Shown here one piece after another: positions 24,780-31,472 of a DNA stretch of 31,472 bases. Both the position numbers and the translations under genes were made by a program. The stretch lies in contig JAQGDQ010002448.1 of assembly GCA_030141605.1 (NCBI GenBank), positions 1 to 31,472 of the forward strand, read 5' to 3'. Within the stretch, counting starts at the first letter, position 1, and each line of letters begins with the position of its first letter. This DNA comes from Tubiluchus corallicola. Its lineage: Eukaryota > Priapulida > Priapulimorpha > Priapulimorphida > Tubiluchidae. A model generated the notes under the pieces. It made no database searches, was not told the origin of the DNA, and saw nothing but the letters and a program-made list of their open reading frames with translations.

Positions 24780-25943
24780 TTATTTACGCAATCTTGGATC
24801 TAGAGCATTTCTAAGTCCATCACCTAAAAAGTTAAAAGCAAGCATCGTTATACAAATAAAAAACGCTGGAATAAATAACTGGTATGGGTAAGAAGCAAAT
24901 CCATTTAAACCTGCTTTAGCAATAGTCCCCCAAGAAGCCTGAGGAGCAGACACCCCTAGTCCTAAATAGCTTAGAAATGCTTCTGTAAAAATAGCACTTG
25001 GAATGGACATTGTTAAGGCAACTATTATTGGTCCCATGGCATTTGGAATAATATGCCTTCCTAGTATTCTTTTACTATCTGCTCCTAAAGTCTTTGCAGC
25101 CATAACATATTCTTGCTCTTTTATTGAAAGAGTTTGCCCTCTAACAAGTCTAGCCATACGCACCCAATAAGTCAGTCCTAAGGCTATAACTATAGTCTTT
25201 AAACCTGGCTCTAATATTACCATTAGCAAGATAACATAAAGTAATAATGGGATAGTACTTATTATATCAACTATTCTCATCATTATAGTGTCTACTTTTC
25301 CACCAATATATCCAGATATTCCTCCATAAATCACCCCTATAAAAAAATTTACAATTGTTGCTAATAGTGCAATTAGAAGAGATATTCTAGCTCCATAAAA
25401 AACTCTTACCATTAAATCTCTTCCTAGAGAGTCAGTTCCTAGTTTATACCTTTTATTTAATACACTTTTATATTCACTAACTTCTTTGCCATCAGCAAGA
25501 AGTCTATACTTTACTTTTGATGTTTTGTCTGATGCATTTGAGTAATCTAAAATTATTTTTTTTCCATCTAATTCATAAGTTTTCTTTTTATTTATCAAAT
25601 CATTTTTACCTTTTAATTCATCTATTACTATTCCATTTTTTTCTACTTGTATTATCCTATATTCTTTATGAACATGGACATAGTTCTTGTCATCAATTTT
25701 ATACAACTTTATAAATGGTGACAAATTTGATAATTTAAGATTTTGGTTAGAATAAGTATTTTCTGAAAAAAGACCTCCAAAAATAGCTAAAAACACCATG
25801 ACACACACAACTATTAGTCCAAAAATTGATAGTTTATTCTCCTTTAGCCTTCTCCAAGCATCTTGCCAATAAGTTACACTTGGTCTAGATATTTTTTCTT
25901 TTTCTTTAAATTCATTTCCTAGTTTTTCCCATTTATTACTCAA
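24780..25943 (-). CDS. oppC: Peptide ABC transporter permease OppC/DppC with a long extracytoplasmic insertion
   Basis: Inner-membrane permease. 387 residues, against about 280-310 for most OppC/DppC. Seen: TYWQDAWRRLKENKLSIFGL then the first membrane helix (about 39-57); residues about 62-163 form a hydrophilic Lys/Asp/Tyr-rich segment; the canonical core resumes at LGTDSLGRDLMVRVFYGARI (168-187). It ends with the EAA-loop region QEYVMAAKTLGADSKRILGR and FLGDGLRNALDPRL. The insertion of roughly 75-85 residues lies between helices 1 and 2, outside the membrane, where it could contact a binding protein. 13 bases separate it from oppB. Confidence 0.93.
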   Translation of the reverse strand: MSNKWEKLGNEFKEKEKISRPSVTYWQDAWRRLKENKLSIFGLIVVCVMVFLAIFGGLFSENTYSNQNLKLSNLSPFIKLYKIDDKNYVHVHKEYRIIQVEKNGIVIDELKGKNDLINKKKTYELDGKKIILDYSNASDKTSKVKYRLLADGKEVSEYKSVLNKRYKLGTDSLGRDLMVRVFYGARISLLIALLATIVNFFIGVIYGGISGYIGGKVDTIMMRIVDIISTIPLLLYVILLMVILEPGLKTIVIALGLTYWVRMARLVRGQTLSIKEQEYVMAAKTLGADSKRILGRHIIPNAMGPIIVALTMSIPSAIFTEAFLSYLGLGVSAPQASWGTIAKAGLNGFASYPYQLFIPAFFICITMLAFNFLGDGLRNALDPRLRK

Positions 25944-25956
25944 GACTATCCTCTCC

Positions 25957-26877
25957 TTAATTTTTTAATTTTATTCTAGGATCAATTATTCCATACAATA
26001 TATCTACAATTAAAATCATAAATATATAAATAGATGCATAAAATATTGTAGTTCCTAAAATGAGGGTATAATCTCTATTTCCAACTGATTCTACAAAATA
26101 CTTCCCAAGTCCTGGTATTGTAAATATTGATTCTATAACAAAAGATCCTATTAGTATAGACGCTATCATTGGACCTGCATAAGTTATAACAGGGATAAGA
26201 GCATTTTTAAAAGCATGTTTTATAACAACTTTAAACTCAGATACTCCTTTTGCCCTAGCAGTTCTTATGTAGTCCTGATTTAAAACATCTAACATACTTG
26301 ATCTAGTAAGTCTAGCAATAAAAGCAATTGAAAATCCTGAAATAGCTAAAACAGGCATAATGAAGTGTAAGGGTGTTTTTAATCCAATTGATGGTAGTAT
26401 TTTTAGCTGCAAGCTAAAAATATACATAAGCATACTTGCCATAACAAAGCTCGGTACTGCTACTCCTATAGTAGCCATTATACTCACTGCATAATCTTCC
26501 CATTTATTTTGTTTCAAAGCTGATATCATTCCTAAAGGTATCCCAATTAATAAAACAAAAGATGATGCAACTAATCCTAACTTTGCTGATACTGGGAAGT
26601 GACTTGCAATTATCCCATTAACTGTTTTCCCTTTTTCTTGAAAGGAAGGCCCCATGTCAAAAGTTATTACACCTTTTAAATAATCAAGATATTGAATAAA
26701 TAAAGGAGCATCTAGTTTATATTTCTTTTCAAGGGCTGCAACAATTTCTGGAGGTAAAGGTTTTTCTCTAGTAAAAGGCCCCCCAGGTATCATCCTCATT
26801 AAAAAGAAAGTTATAGTAATTATAAAAAATAGTGTAATAATCATTGCTACAAGTCTTCTTAATATAAATCTAAGCAC
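25957..26877 (-). CDS. oppB: Peptide ABC transporter permease OppB/DppB
   Basis: Inner-membrane permease, first gene of the operon. 306 residues, normal. Seen: N-terminal RFILRRLVAMIITLFFIITI (first helix), then MIPGGPF, QYLDYLKGVITFDMGPSF, and the EAA-loop RTARAKGVSEFKVVIKHAFK with SFVIESIFTIPGLGKYFVES and RDY. The start is GTG at 26877, preceded by AAAGGAG with 6 bases between; this matches the usual OppB N-terminus LRFILRRL. There is no substrate-binding protein gene (oppA/dppA) on either side. Confidence 0.95.
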   Translation of the reverse strand: MLRFILRRLVAMIITLFFIITITFFLMRMIPGGPFTREKPLPPEIVAALEKKYKLDAPLFIQYLDYLKGVITFDMGPSFQEKGKTVNGIIASHFPVSAKLGLVASSFVLLIGIPLGMISALKQNKWEDYAVSIMATIGVAVPSFVMASMLMYIFSLQLKILPSIGLKTPLHFIMPVLAISGFSIAFIARLTRSSMLDVLNQDYIRTARAKGVSEFKVVIKHAFKNALIPVITYAGPMIASILIGSFVIESIFTIPGLGKYFVESVGNRDYTLILGTTIFYASIYIFMILIVDILYGIIDPRIKLKN

Positions 26878-26996
26878 TTTTTTCTCCTTTCTTAAAAATT
26901 AACTTTCACACATTATAAAATTCTATCTTAACTAAAGGTTTTTCAAAACTTTATTCATAAAATAAATACTTTTTAAAAAAATCATTTAATTTAAAT

Positions 26997-27025
26997 ATCA
27001 TACAATTTTTCTTTATAAAAATCAA
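26997..27025 (-). promoter_or_regulatory. Promoter for the oppBCDF operon
   Basis: On the minus strand TTGATT (27020-27025), 17 bases, TATGAT (26997-27002), leaving a leader of roughly 110 bases before oppB. The remainder of 26878-27242 holds no gene; TTTAGAATAA occurs twice (near 27048 and 27122), and a 7-bp inverted repeat at 27215-27232 lacks a T run. Confidence 0.6.
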
Positions 27026-27242
27026 GGTATTTATTCCTAAGCACGCTTTAGAATAACACTTTTTTCAATTTTATACTTATATTATTGTACTGCAATGCTA
27101 AATTAATGTAATTAAATGAAGTTTTAGAATAATAACTACACAGTATGCTCTTCATATAAAAACATACATTACATATTTAAACAATTAAACGCAAGGTATT
27201 GTTCATGTCTGTCTGTGAAATAAATATATTTCATTAAATTCA

Positions 27243-28304
27243 TTATATATATTTTCTGTTAATAAATGTTGATGAAAAAACCCTTGCTAAAGATAAGTAT
27301 GTCAGTGAAAACCTTAAAATATCTCCAACATTATAGATGTTTTCACTATTTTCTATATCTATAATTGTATAGTCACTATTAAACCCCATTATACTAATTT
27401 TTTTATCTAAAGGTATTAAGCTTTCAATATCTGTATCTATAATACCTAAGGCTATAATCGCTCTTTTTCTAACTCCATTGTTTTTTAGTTTTTTAGTTTT
27501 TCCAAAGGCATCTTTTTTAATTTTCCCTTCAGGTAATGTATCTTTATCATATATTTCAACTATTTGTGCCTTTAATATAAATACATCACTATACAACCCC
27601 TTAATAATTTTATTTTTTCCTGTATCTCTTCCTAAAAACAAACTTTCTCCAATACGTAAATTATTTATCTCTTTTGGAAAATTTTCTGAGTTAACTAAAT
27701 GTAAGGTACTAGAATTTCCACCAGATAAAACTTTATGCTTTATATTATGCTTTTTTTCTATTTCTTTTGATAATTTTATAAAATTTTTTAGTATTTTTAT
27801 AGTTGGAGTAAAACCAGCAAAACAATTAAAATTAACTCCTAAGCCTATAGTTTCTATGTTTTTATACTTCAATATGCATCTTATGCTTTCATCTAATTTA
27901 TTAACTGGTATTCCTTCTCTTAAATCACCAAATTCTACCATTAATATTATTTTATAAGTTTTATCTAAAATTTTAGAGGCTTTATCTAGGGCTTTTATTG
28001 TTTTTAAACTAGAATTTAAACTAATATCACTATATTTTACAACTTCATATACTTCAGATATCATAGGGATCTTAATTAACATTTTAGTAATACTTTCACA
28101 TTCTATGTTTTGTAGATTACTTATTCTTGAGTCACCAAATGAGGTATATCCATTTTCTAAAAATAATTTAAATATTTCGCTATCAAAGAAAACGCCCTTT
28201 AGTATAGCTGTTATATTGATATGCTTTGGTACATTTTTTCTTATAAATTTTATATTATGTTTCAATTTGTTCATATTTATTTCAACCATTGGAAATAAAT
28301 TCAT
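27243..28304 (-). CDS. Ornithine/alanine racemase-family PLP enzyme
   Basis: 353 residues, PLP-dependent fold-III (alanine racemase N-terminal type) enzyme of the Orr-like group. Seen: FPMVEINMNKLKHNIKFIRK, the PLP lysine Lys36 in ITAILKGV, SFGDSRISNLQ, LIKIPMISEVYEVVKYSDIS, LMVEFGDLREGIP, the phosphate-binding LSGGNSSTLHLV, INNLRIGESLFLGRDT and, late, IMGFNSDYTIIDIENSE. These match in order the family that includes ornithine racemase of amino-acid-fermenting anaerobes; the exact substrate is not proven. A longer frame to 28484 is rejected: AGGAGG at 28314-28319 sits 9 bases before ATG 28304, and the extra part covers the promoter of this gene. Confidence 0.88.
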   Translation of the reverse strand: MNLFPMVEINMNKLKHNIKFIRKNVPKHINITAILKGVFFDSEIFKLFLENGYTSFGDSRISNLQNIECESITKMLIKIPMISEVYEVVKYSDISLNSSLKTIKALDKASKILDKTYKIILMVEFGDLREGIPVNKLDESIRCILKYKNIETIGLGVNFNCFAGFTPTIKILKNFIKLSKEIEKKHNIKHKVLSGGNSSTLHLVNSENFPKEINNLRIGESLFLGRDTGKNKIIKGLYSDVFILKAQIVEIYDKDTLPEGKIKKDAFGKTKKLKNNGVRKRAIIALGIIDTDIESLIPLDKKISIMGFNSDYTIIDIENSENIYNVGDILRFSLTYLSLARVFSSTFINRKYI

Positions 28305-28338
28305 TAAAAACAGCCTCCTAAATACTAAGTTTTTAAAT

Positions 28339-28366
28339 AAAATATCATTAAGCAAAATAAAGTCAA
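28339..28366 (-). promoter_or_regulatory. Promoter for the racemase-family gene
   Basis: On the minus strand TTGACT (28361-28366), 16 bases, TATTTT (28339-28344) with an upstream TG, about 35 bases before the ATG. Confidence 0.6.
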
Positions 28367-28392
28367 CTTTAATTCTACAATTATTAAAAAAC

Positions 28393-28421
28393 TTGAAAAC
28401 ACTTATTTCATATGCTATAAT
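28393..28421 (+). promoter_or_regulatory. Promoter for the membrane protein-maf-mreB-scpB cluster
   Basis: TTGAAA (28393-28398), 17 bases, TATAAT (28416-28421) with an upstream TG (extended -10), 34 bases before the membrane-protein ATG. It is one of the best promoter matches in the window and is divergent from the racemase promoter. Confidence 0.78.
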
Positions 28422-28455
28422 TACTGAAATATATACTACGGAGAGTGTTAGTACG

Positions 28456-29289
28456 ATGAAAAATAAGTTGTATGAATTAGGCAAAATTTTTATTCTTGTT
28501 CTATTAATAGCATATATGATTACTATTTTTTTATTTAGTGAATTTTTAGGTAAAAATATACAAGTCTATGTTTTCCTGAAAAATATATTTGGAATTTTTT
28601 ATACTATATTAATTTTAATTCTAATTCTTTTATTAGCTGGTGAATTTTTAAAAAAAACATCTTCAACTTATGGCAAAATTAGTTATTATTTAAAGCTGTT
28701 TTTTATTTTCATCTTTTTCCTTGCTTTAGGGAATATAGTAATGAATGTCTTTATTTTCAATGAAAATAATTTATCTTTAGAAAATCAAAAGGTTTTGTAC
28801 TTAACTAAGTCTTGGAAAATATTTGGTGGCTTTGCAACATCAATATATTATCCCCTTTATTTCTTTCTAAGAAAACCTTTTGCTATACTTATTAATTGCT
28901 TTGTTTTATTTTTTTCCTTTGCAATTATTTCAATTAAATATATAGTACTTATAAAAAAAAATATTGATAAACATAATCAAGTAAATTCTTCATATTCTTT
29001 TTTCTATATTGTTAAAGATGTATTTTTTAAAAATAAAGCGCTGCAAAATGATAAAAATAAAGTCTCAGACACTAACCAAGGTAAAGTTGTTGAAAATAAA
29101 AATACTTCAGAAAGGGTATACTCTATTGCTGATTTAGAACACCTAAACGAAAGTTATGTTAACATTGCAAATGAAATTATGGAGGATATTCAAAATAAGA
29201 AATTTTTAAATATAAGTAATGTAACTAGTTCTAATAAAAAAACTTTGAGTACCACTTCTAGCAATTTATATTGTATCATTGAGAATTAA
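28456..29289 (+). CDS. Four-helix membrane protein with a cytoplasmic tail, unidentified
   Basis: 277 residues, not recognised with confidence. Four hydrophobic segments are visible (about residues 11-29, 40-62, 79-101 and 143-165), followed by a hydrophilic Lys/Asn/Ser-rich tail of about 110 residues containing RVYSIADLEHLNESYVNIAN. The four-helix-plus-tail layout, with KIFGGFATSIYYPLYFFLRK before helix 4, loosely recalls the membrane domain of FtsK/SpoIIIE without its motor, but similarity is weak. Chosen start: ATG at 28456 after GGAG (12 bases, rather far) and directly downstream of the promoter; a longer open frame back to 28105 runs antisense through the racemase gene. It overlaps or abuts maf, and heads the maf-mreB-scpB run, so a role in envelope growth or division is an inference from context. 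Confidence 0.75.
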   Translation: MKNKLYELGKIFILVLLIAYMITIFLFSEFLGKNIQVYVFLKNIFGIFYTILILILILLLAGEFLKKTSSTYGKISYYLKLFFIFIFFLALGNIVMNVFIFNENNLSLENQKVLYLTKSWKIFGGFATSIYYPLYFFLRKPFAILINCFVLFFSFAIISIKYIVLIKKNIDKHNQVNSSYSFFYIVKDVFFKNKALQNDKNKVSDTNQGKVVENKNTSERVYSIADLEHLNESYVNIANEIMEDIQNKKFLNISNVTSSNKKTLSTTSSNLYCIIEN

Positions 29290-29314
29290 TTTTAGCACTA
29301 AGGAACTTAATTTT

Positions 29315-29893
29315 ATGATTTTAGCATCTAGCTCACCAAGAAGATATAAAATATTAAAAGAAAATGGATTTAAGATAGAAATACAAAAGCCAAATATTAA
29401 AGAAGTAAGTAATAAAAATACCATTGAAAAAATTGTTCAGGATATTGCATATAAAAAAGCCTGTTACATTGCAATGAAAAATAAAGATAAGTATATTGTT
29501 GCTGCAGATACTTTAGTTATTTGTGAGAATATTATTTTAGAAAAACCTAAATGTGAAAAGAAAGCAAAAATACACTTAGAATTTTTATCTAATAAGGTTC
29601 ATAAAGTATATACTGGTCTTTCCTTTATAAATATCTCAAAAAATATTTATGAAACTTTATATGATGTTAGCACAGTAAAAATAAAAAAATTAGATGATAA
29701 AACTATTACTTGGTATATTTCTACAAAGGAGCCATTTGACAAATCAGGGTCATATGGAATACAGGGAAAAGGTAAGGCACTAGTTAAATATTATGAAGGT
29801 AGTTTAAATAATATAATCGGCTTTCCTTTAGAAAAATTTATAGAATTATTAATAAAATTGAATTATAGAGAAGAAAGCTATTCAAAATTATAG
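29315..29893 (+). CDS. maf: Maf-family nucleotide pyrophosphatase
   Basis: 192 residues, the normal length. Maf proteins hydrolyse nucleoside triphosphates (dTTP/UTP or modified nucleotides) and affect septum formation when overproduced. Seen: the N-terminal signature MILASSSPRRYKIL, the acidic catalytic region YIVAADTLVICENIILEKP with Asp65, the loop FLSNKVHKVYTGLSF (canonical LSGxxHxVxTG), and DKSGSYGIQGKG. Starting at ATG 29315 gives the exact family N-terminus; AAGGA lies 10 bases upstream. A TTG-initiated frame from 29279 would add 12 residues and is less likely. It sits 11 bases before mreB, as in many genomes. Confidence 0.94.
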   Translation: MILASSSPRRYKILKENGFKIEIQKPNIKEVSNKNTIEKIVQDIAYKKACYIAMKNKDKYIVAADTLVICENIILEKPKCEKKAKIHLEFLSNKVHKVYTGLSFINISKNIYETLYDVSTVKIKKLDDKTITWYISTKEPFDKSGSYGIQGKGKALVKYYEGSLNNIIGFPLEKFIELLIKLNYREESYSKL

Positions 29894-29904
29894 TAGGAGG
29901 CAAA

Positions 29905-30951
29905 ATGTTGAAAATATTCTCAAAACTACTTGGTTACTTTTCAGAAGATATTGGGATTGATTTAGGAACTGCTAATACAATTGTTTGTATTAAAAATAAA
30001 GGTATTGTTCTTAATGAACCATCTATTGTTACAATTAATAAAAAGAAAAAAACTTTATATGCTGTTGGGAAAGAAGCAAAGGAAATGGTTGGTAGAACTC
30101 CTGCAAATTACGAAACTATAAGATCACTAAAAAATGGAGTAATTGCAGATTACGAGATAACAGAAAAAATGCTAGAAGCTTTTTATAAAAAAGTACTAAA
30201 AAAAGGAGTTTTTTCTAACCCAAAGGTTGTTATTTGCATCCCTGCTGGAGTAACTCAAGTAGAAAGAAGAGCTGTGATTGATGCAACAAAGGAAGCTGGG
30301 GCTAGGGAAGCTTACTTAGTGGAAGAACCTATTGCTGCTGCACTAGGTGCAAATGAGGACATTTTTCTTCCTGAAGGAATACTTGTTGTTGACATAGGAG
30401 GAGGAACTACAGAAATTGCTGTTATATCTTTAGGAGGACTTGTTGTATACAGATCATTTAAACTTGCTGGTGATACTTTTGACGAAAAGATAAAAGAATA
30501 CATTCGAGAAAAATATAGTTTAATCATTGGGGATAAAAAAGCTGAAGAAATAAAAAAAGAAGTTGGTACTGCATTAAATGAAGGAGACATCATAGAAACA
30601 GAGGTAAGTGGTAGAAATACTTTAAATGGTTTACCTGGCAGTATTATTATTAATTCTAATGACATTTTAGAAGCTATTGATGAAAGTATAGAAAAAATTA
30701 TTGAAGAAATCGTTGTTACTTTAGAGGAAACTCCGCCAGAATTAGCAGCTGATATCTATAGAAAAGGAATGATCCTAGCTGGAGGAGGAGCTCTTATAAA
30801 AAACCTTGACATTAGACTTTCTGACAGCTTAAATATACCTGCAAAGGTTTCTGAAGATTCTCTAAATTGCGTTATTAATGGAATAAGTACTATTTTAGAA
30901 GATTTTGATAAATACGAAGAAATTTTAACTTCCTCAGATAAAGATTATTAA
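29905..30951 (+). CDS. mreB: Rod-shape-determining actin homologue MreB
   Basis: Membrane-associated actin-like filament that guides lateral wall synthesis in rod-shaped cells. 348 residues, typical. Seen: a short amphipathic N-terminus (LKIFSKLLGYFS) for membrane binding, phosphate-1 loop IGIDLGTANTIV, EPSIV, VGKEAKEMVGRTP, IRSLKNGVIADYEITEKML, phosphate-2 VVDIGGGTTEIAVISLGGLV and adenosine loop MILAGGGALIKNLD. AGGAGG precedes the ATG. mreC and mreD are not adjacent: the next gene is scpB. Confidence 0.97.
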   Translation: MLKIFSKLLGYFSEDIGIDLGTANTIVCIKNKGIVLNEPSIVTINKKKKTLYAVGKEAKEMVGRTPANYETIRSLKNGVIADYEITEKMLEAFYKKVLKKGVFSNPKVVICIPAGVTQVERRAVIDATKEAGAREAYLVEEPIAAALGANEDIFLPEGILVVDIGGGTTEIAVISLGGLVVYRSFKLAGDTFDEKIKEYIREKYSLIIGDKKAEEIKKEVGTALNEGDIIETEVSGRNTLNGLPGSIIINSNDILEAIDESIEKIIEEIVVTLEETPPELAADIYRKGMILAGGGALIKNLDIRLSDSLNIPAKVSEDSLNCVINGISTILEDFDKYEEILTSSDKDY

Positions 30952-30996
30952 AGTTATTATATTACTAAATAATACTCTTTTCAAAAGGTGAAGTAA

Positions 30997-31472
30997 ATGA
31001 ATAATTTATTAAATAAAATTGAAGGAATTATTTTTGTTGCAAGCGACCCAGTGGAAATAGAGGAGCTTGCAAAATATTTTAGAAGAGACTTTAATGAAAT
31101 GTTAAGCTTGTTAGAAGAACTTAAGTTAAAAAAAAGTGATAATGGTGTAAATTTAGTCATTGAAAAGAATAAAGTATATTTTTCTAGTAATCCAATATAT
31201 GGAGAGTGGATATATAGATTTTTTAATCGGGAAAGCAAACTTAAAAAACTTTCTAGATCTGCAATGGAAACTTTATCTATAATTGCGTATAGACAACCTA
31301 TTACAAAAAAAGAGGTTTCTTCTATTAGAGGAGTTTCTGCAGACAATATGGTAAATATGCTTTTATTAAAAGGTCTCATTAAAAGTTGTGGGCATAAAAA
31401 ATCTCCTGGTAGACCTAAGCTATATAGTGTTACAGAGAATTTTCTAAAATATATGGGAATTAAATGCATTGA
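30997..31472 (+). CDS. scpB: Segregation and condensation protein ScpB (partial, 3' end off window)
   Basis: The first 158 residues are visible, most of the usual 180-200. ScpB is the winged-helix dimer that binds ScpA and SMC in bacterial condensin. Seen: NNLLNKIEGIIFVASDPVEI at the N-terminus (canonical IEALLFVSGEPV), EELKLK, VYFSSNP, then LSRSAMETLSIIAYRQPITK (the strongest family signature), EVSSIRGVSADNM, LLLKGLIKSCG, and GRPKLYSVTENFLKYMGI. An AAAAGGTGA ribosome-binding site precedes the ATG. No scpA is seen between mreB and scpB. Confidence 0.95.
   Translation, partial: MNNLLNKIEGIIFVASDPVEIEELAKYFRRDFNEMLSLLEELKLKKSDNGVNLVIEKNKVYFSSNPIYGEWIYRFFNRESKLKKLSRSAMETLSIIAYRQPITKKEVSSIRGVSADNMVNMLLLKGLIKSCGHKKSPGRPKLYSVTENFLKYMGIKCI

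Noticed and set aside
27215-27232. 7-bp inverted repeat as a terminator after the racemase gene
   Set aside because: The stem is all A/T apart from one pair and is not followed by a T run on the minus strand.
28105-28455. N-terminal extension of the membrane-protein frame
   Set aside because: It runs antisense through the racemase gene and through both divergent promoters, and the ATG at 28456 lies directly downstream of a strong promoter.
28305-28484. N-terminal extension of the racemase frame with a membrane-like segment
   Set aside because: The extension covers the divergent promoter region; AGGAGG before ATG 28304 and the family N-terminus set the start there.
30981-31469. Minus-strand open frame of 162 codons opposite scpB
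   Set aside because: The plus strand encodes clear ScpB motifs with a ribosome-binding site; the minus frame is a low-complexity shadow. The same holds for the minus frames inside mreB, cls and malQ.

Overview
This is a very AT-rich (about a quarter to 30% G+C by eye) bacterial chromosomal window of mostly housekeeping genes. The mix includes a DUF374 acyltransferase of the kind found in outer-membrane bacteria, a Spy/CpxP-like exported protein, a lipoprotein, MreB, ScpB, an ornithine/alanine racemase-family enzyme and a Dpp/Opp transporter. Together with the base composition this fits a Fusobacteriota-like anaerobe or relative. That placement is inference, because no rRNA lies in the window.

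Layout. 1-983: DUF374 acyltransferase (cut by the window edge) and YbaB on the minus strand, then a flavodoxin-like gene on plus. 1748-2628: a degenerate IS3-family element. 2935-6033: a compact gnd-zwf-pgl operon encoding the whole oxidative pentose-phosphate branch. 6076-6309: a second, internally deleted copy of the same IS3 element in the opposite orientation, so the operon is bracketed by inverted IS ends. 6476-8455: uvrB (minus). 8624-12277: GH31 alpha-glucosidase and malQ, an intracellular maltodextrin/glycogen-breakdown pair. 12410-13615: metK. 13986-15167: an SbcD-like nuclease (minus), separated from metK by a palindromic bidirectional terminator and an odd poly-G tract.

15306-20384 is a plus-strand run: a repeat-containing lipoprotein, a WalJ-like metallo-hydrolase, a uracil-DNA-glycosylase-like gene with a one-base frameshift at a T7 tract, 5-formyl-THF cyclo-ligase, cardiolipin synthase, and a beta-class DNA methyltransferase whose reading frame continues as decayed coding sequence past its stop. 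20385-21680 is a gene graveyard that includes a recognisable broken DUF2971 gene. 21907-22509 is a Spy-like protein (minus). 22739-26877 is an oppBCDF operon (minus) with no binding protein and an unusually long OppC. 27243-28304 is an ornithine/alanine racemase-family gene (minus). From 28456 a plus-strand cluster begins: a four-helix membrane protein, Maf, MreB and ScpB (cut by the window edge), which relate to cell shape, septation control and chromosome segregation.

The most notable structure is the pentose-phosphate operon sitting between two inverted, decayed IS3 copies, like the relic of a composite transposon. Other points of interest are the frameshifted UDG-like gene that also lacks the usual family-4 iron-sulphur cysteines, the decayed restriction-modification-like region, the OppC extracytoplasmic insertion, and the unidentified membrane protein at the head of the maf-mreB-scpB cluster. 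No CRISPR array, rRNA or tRNA was found.
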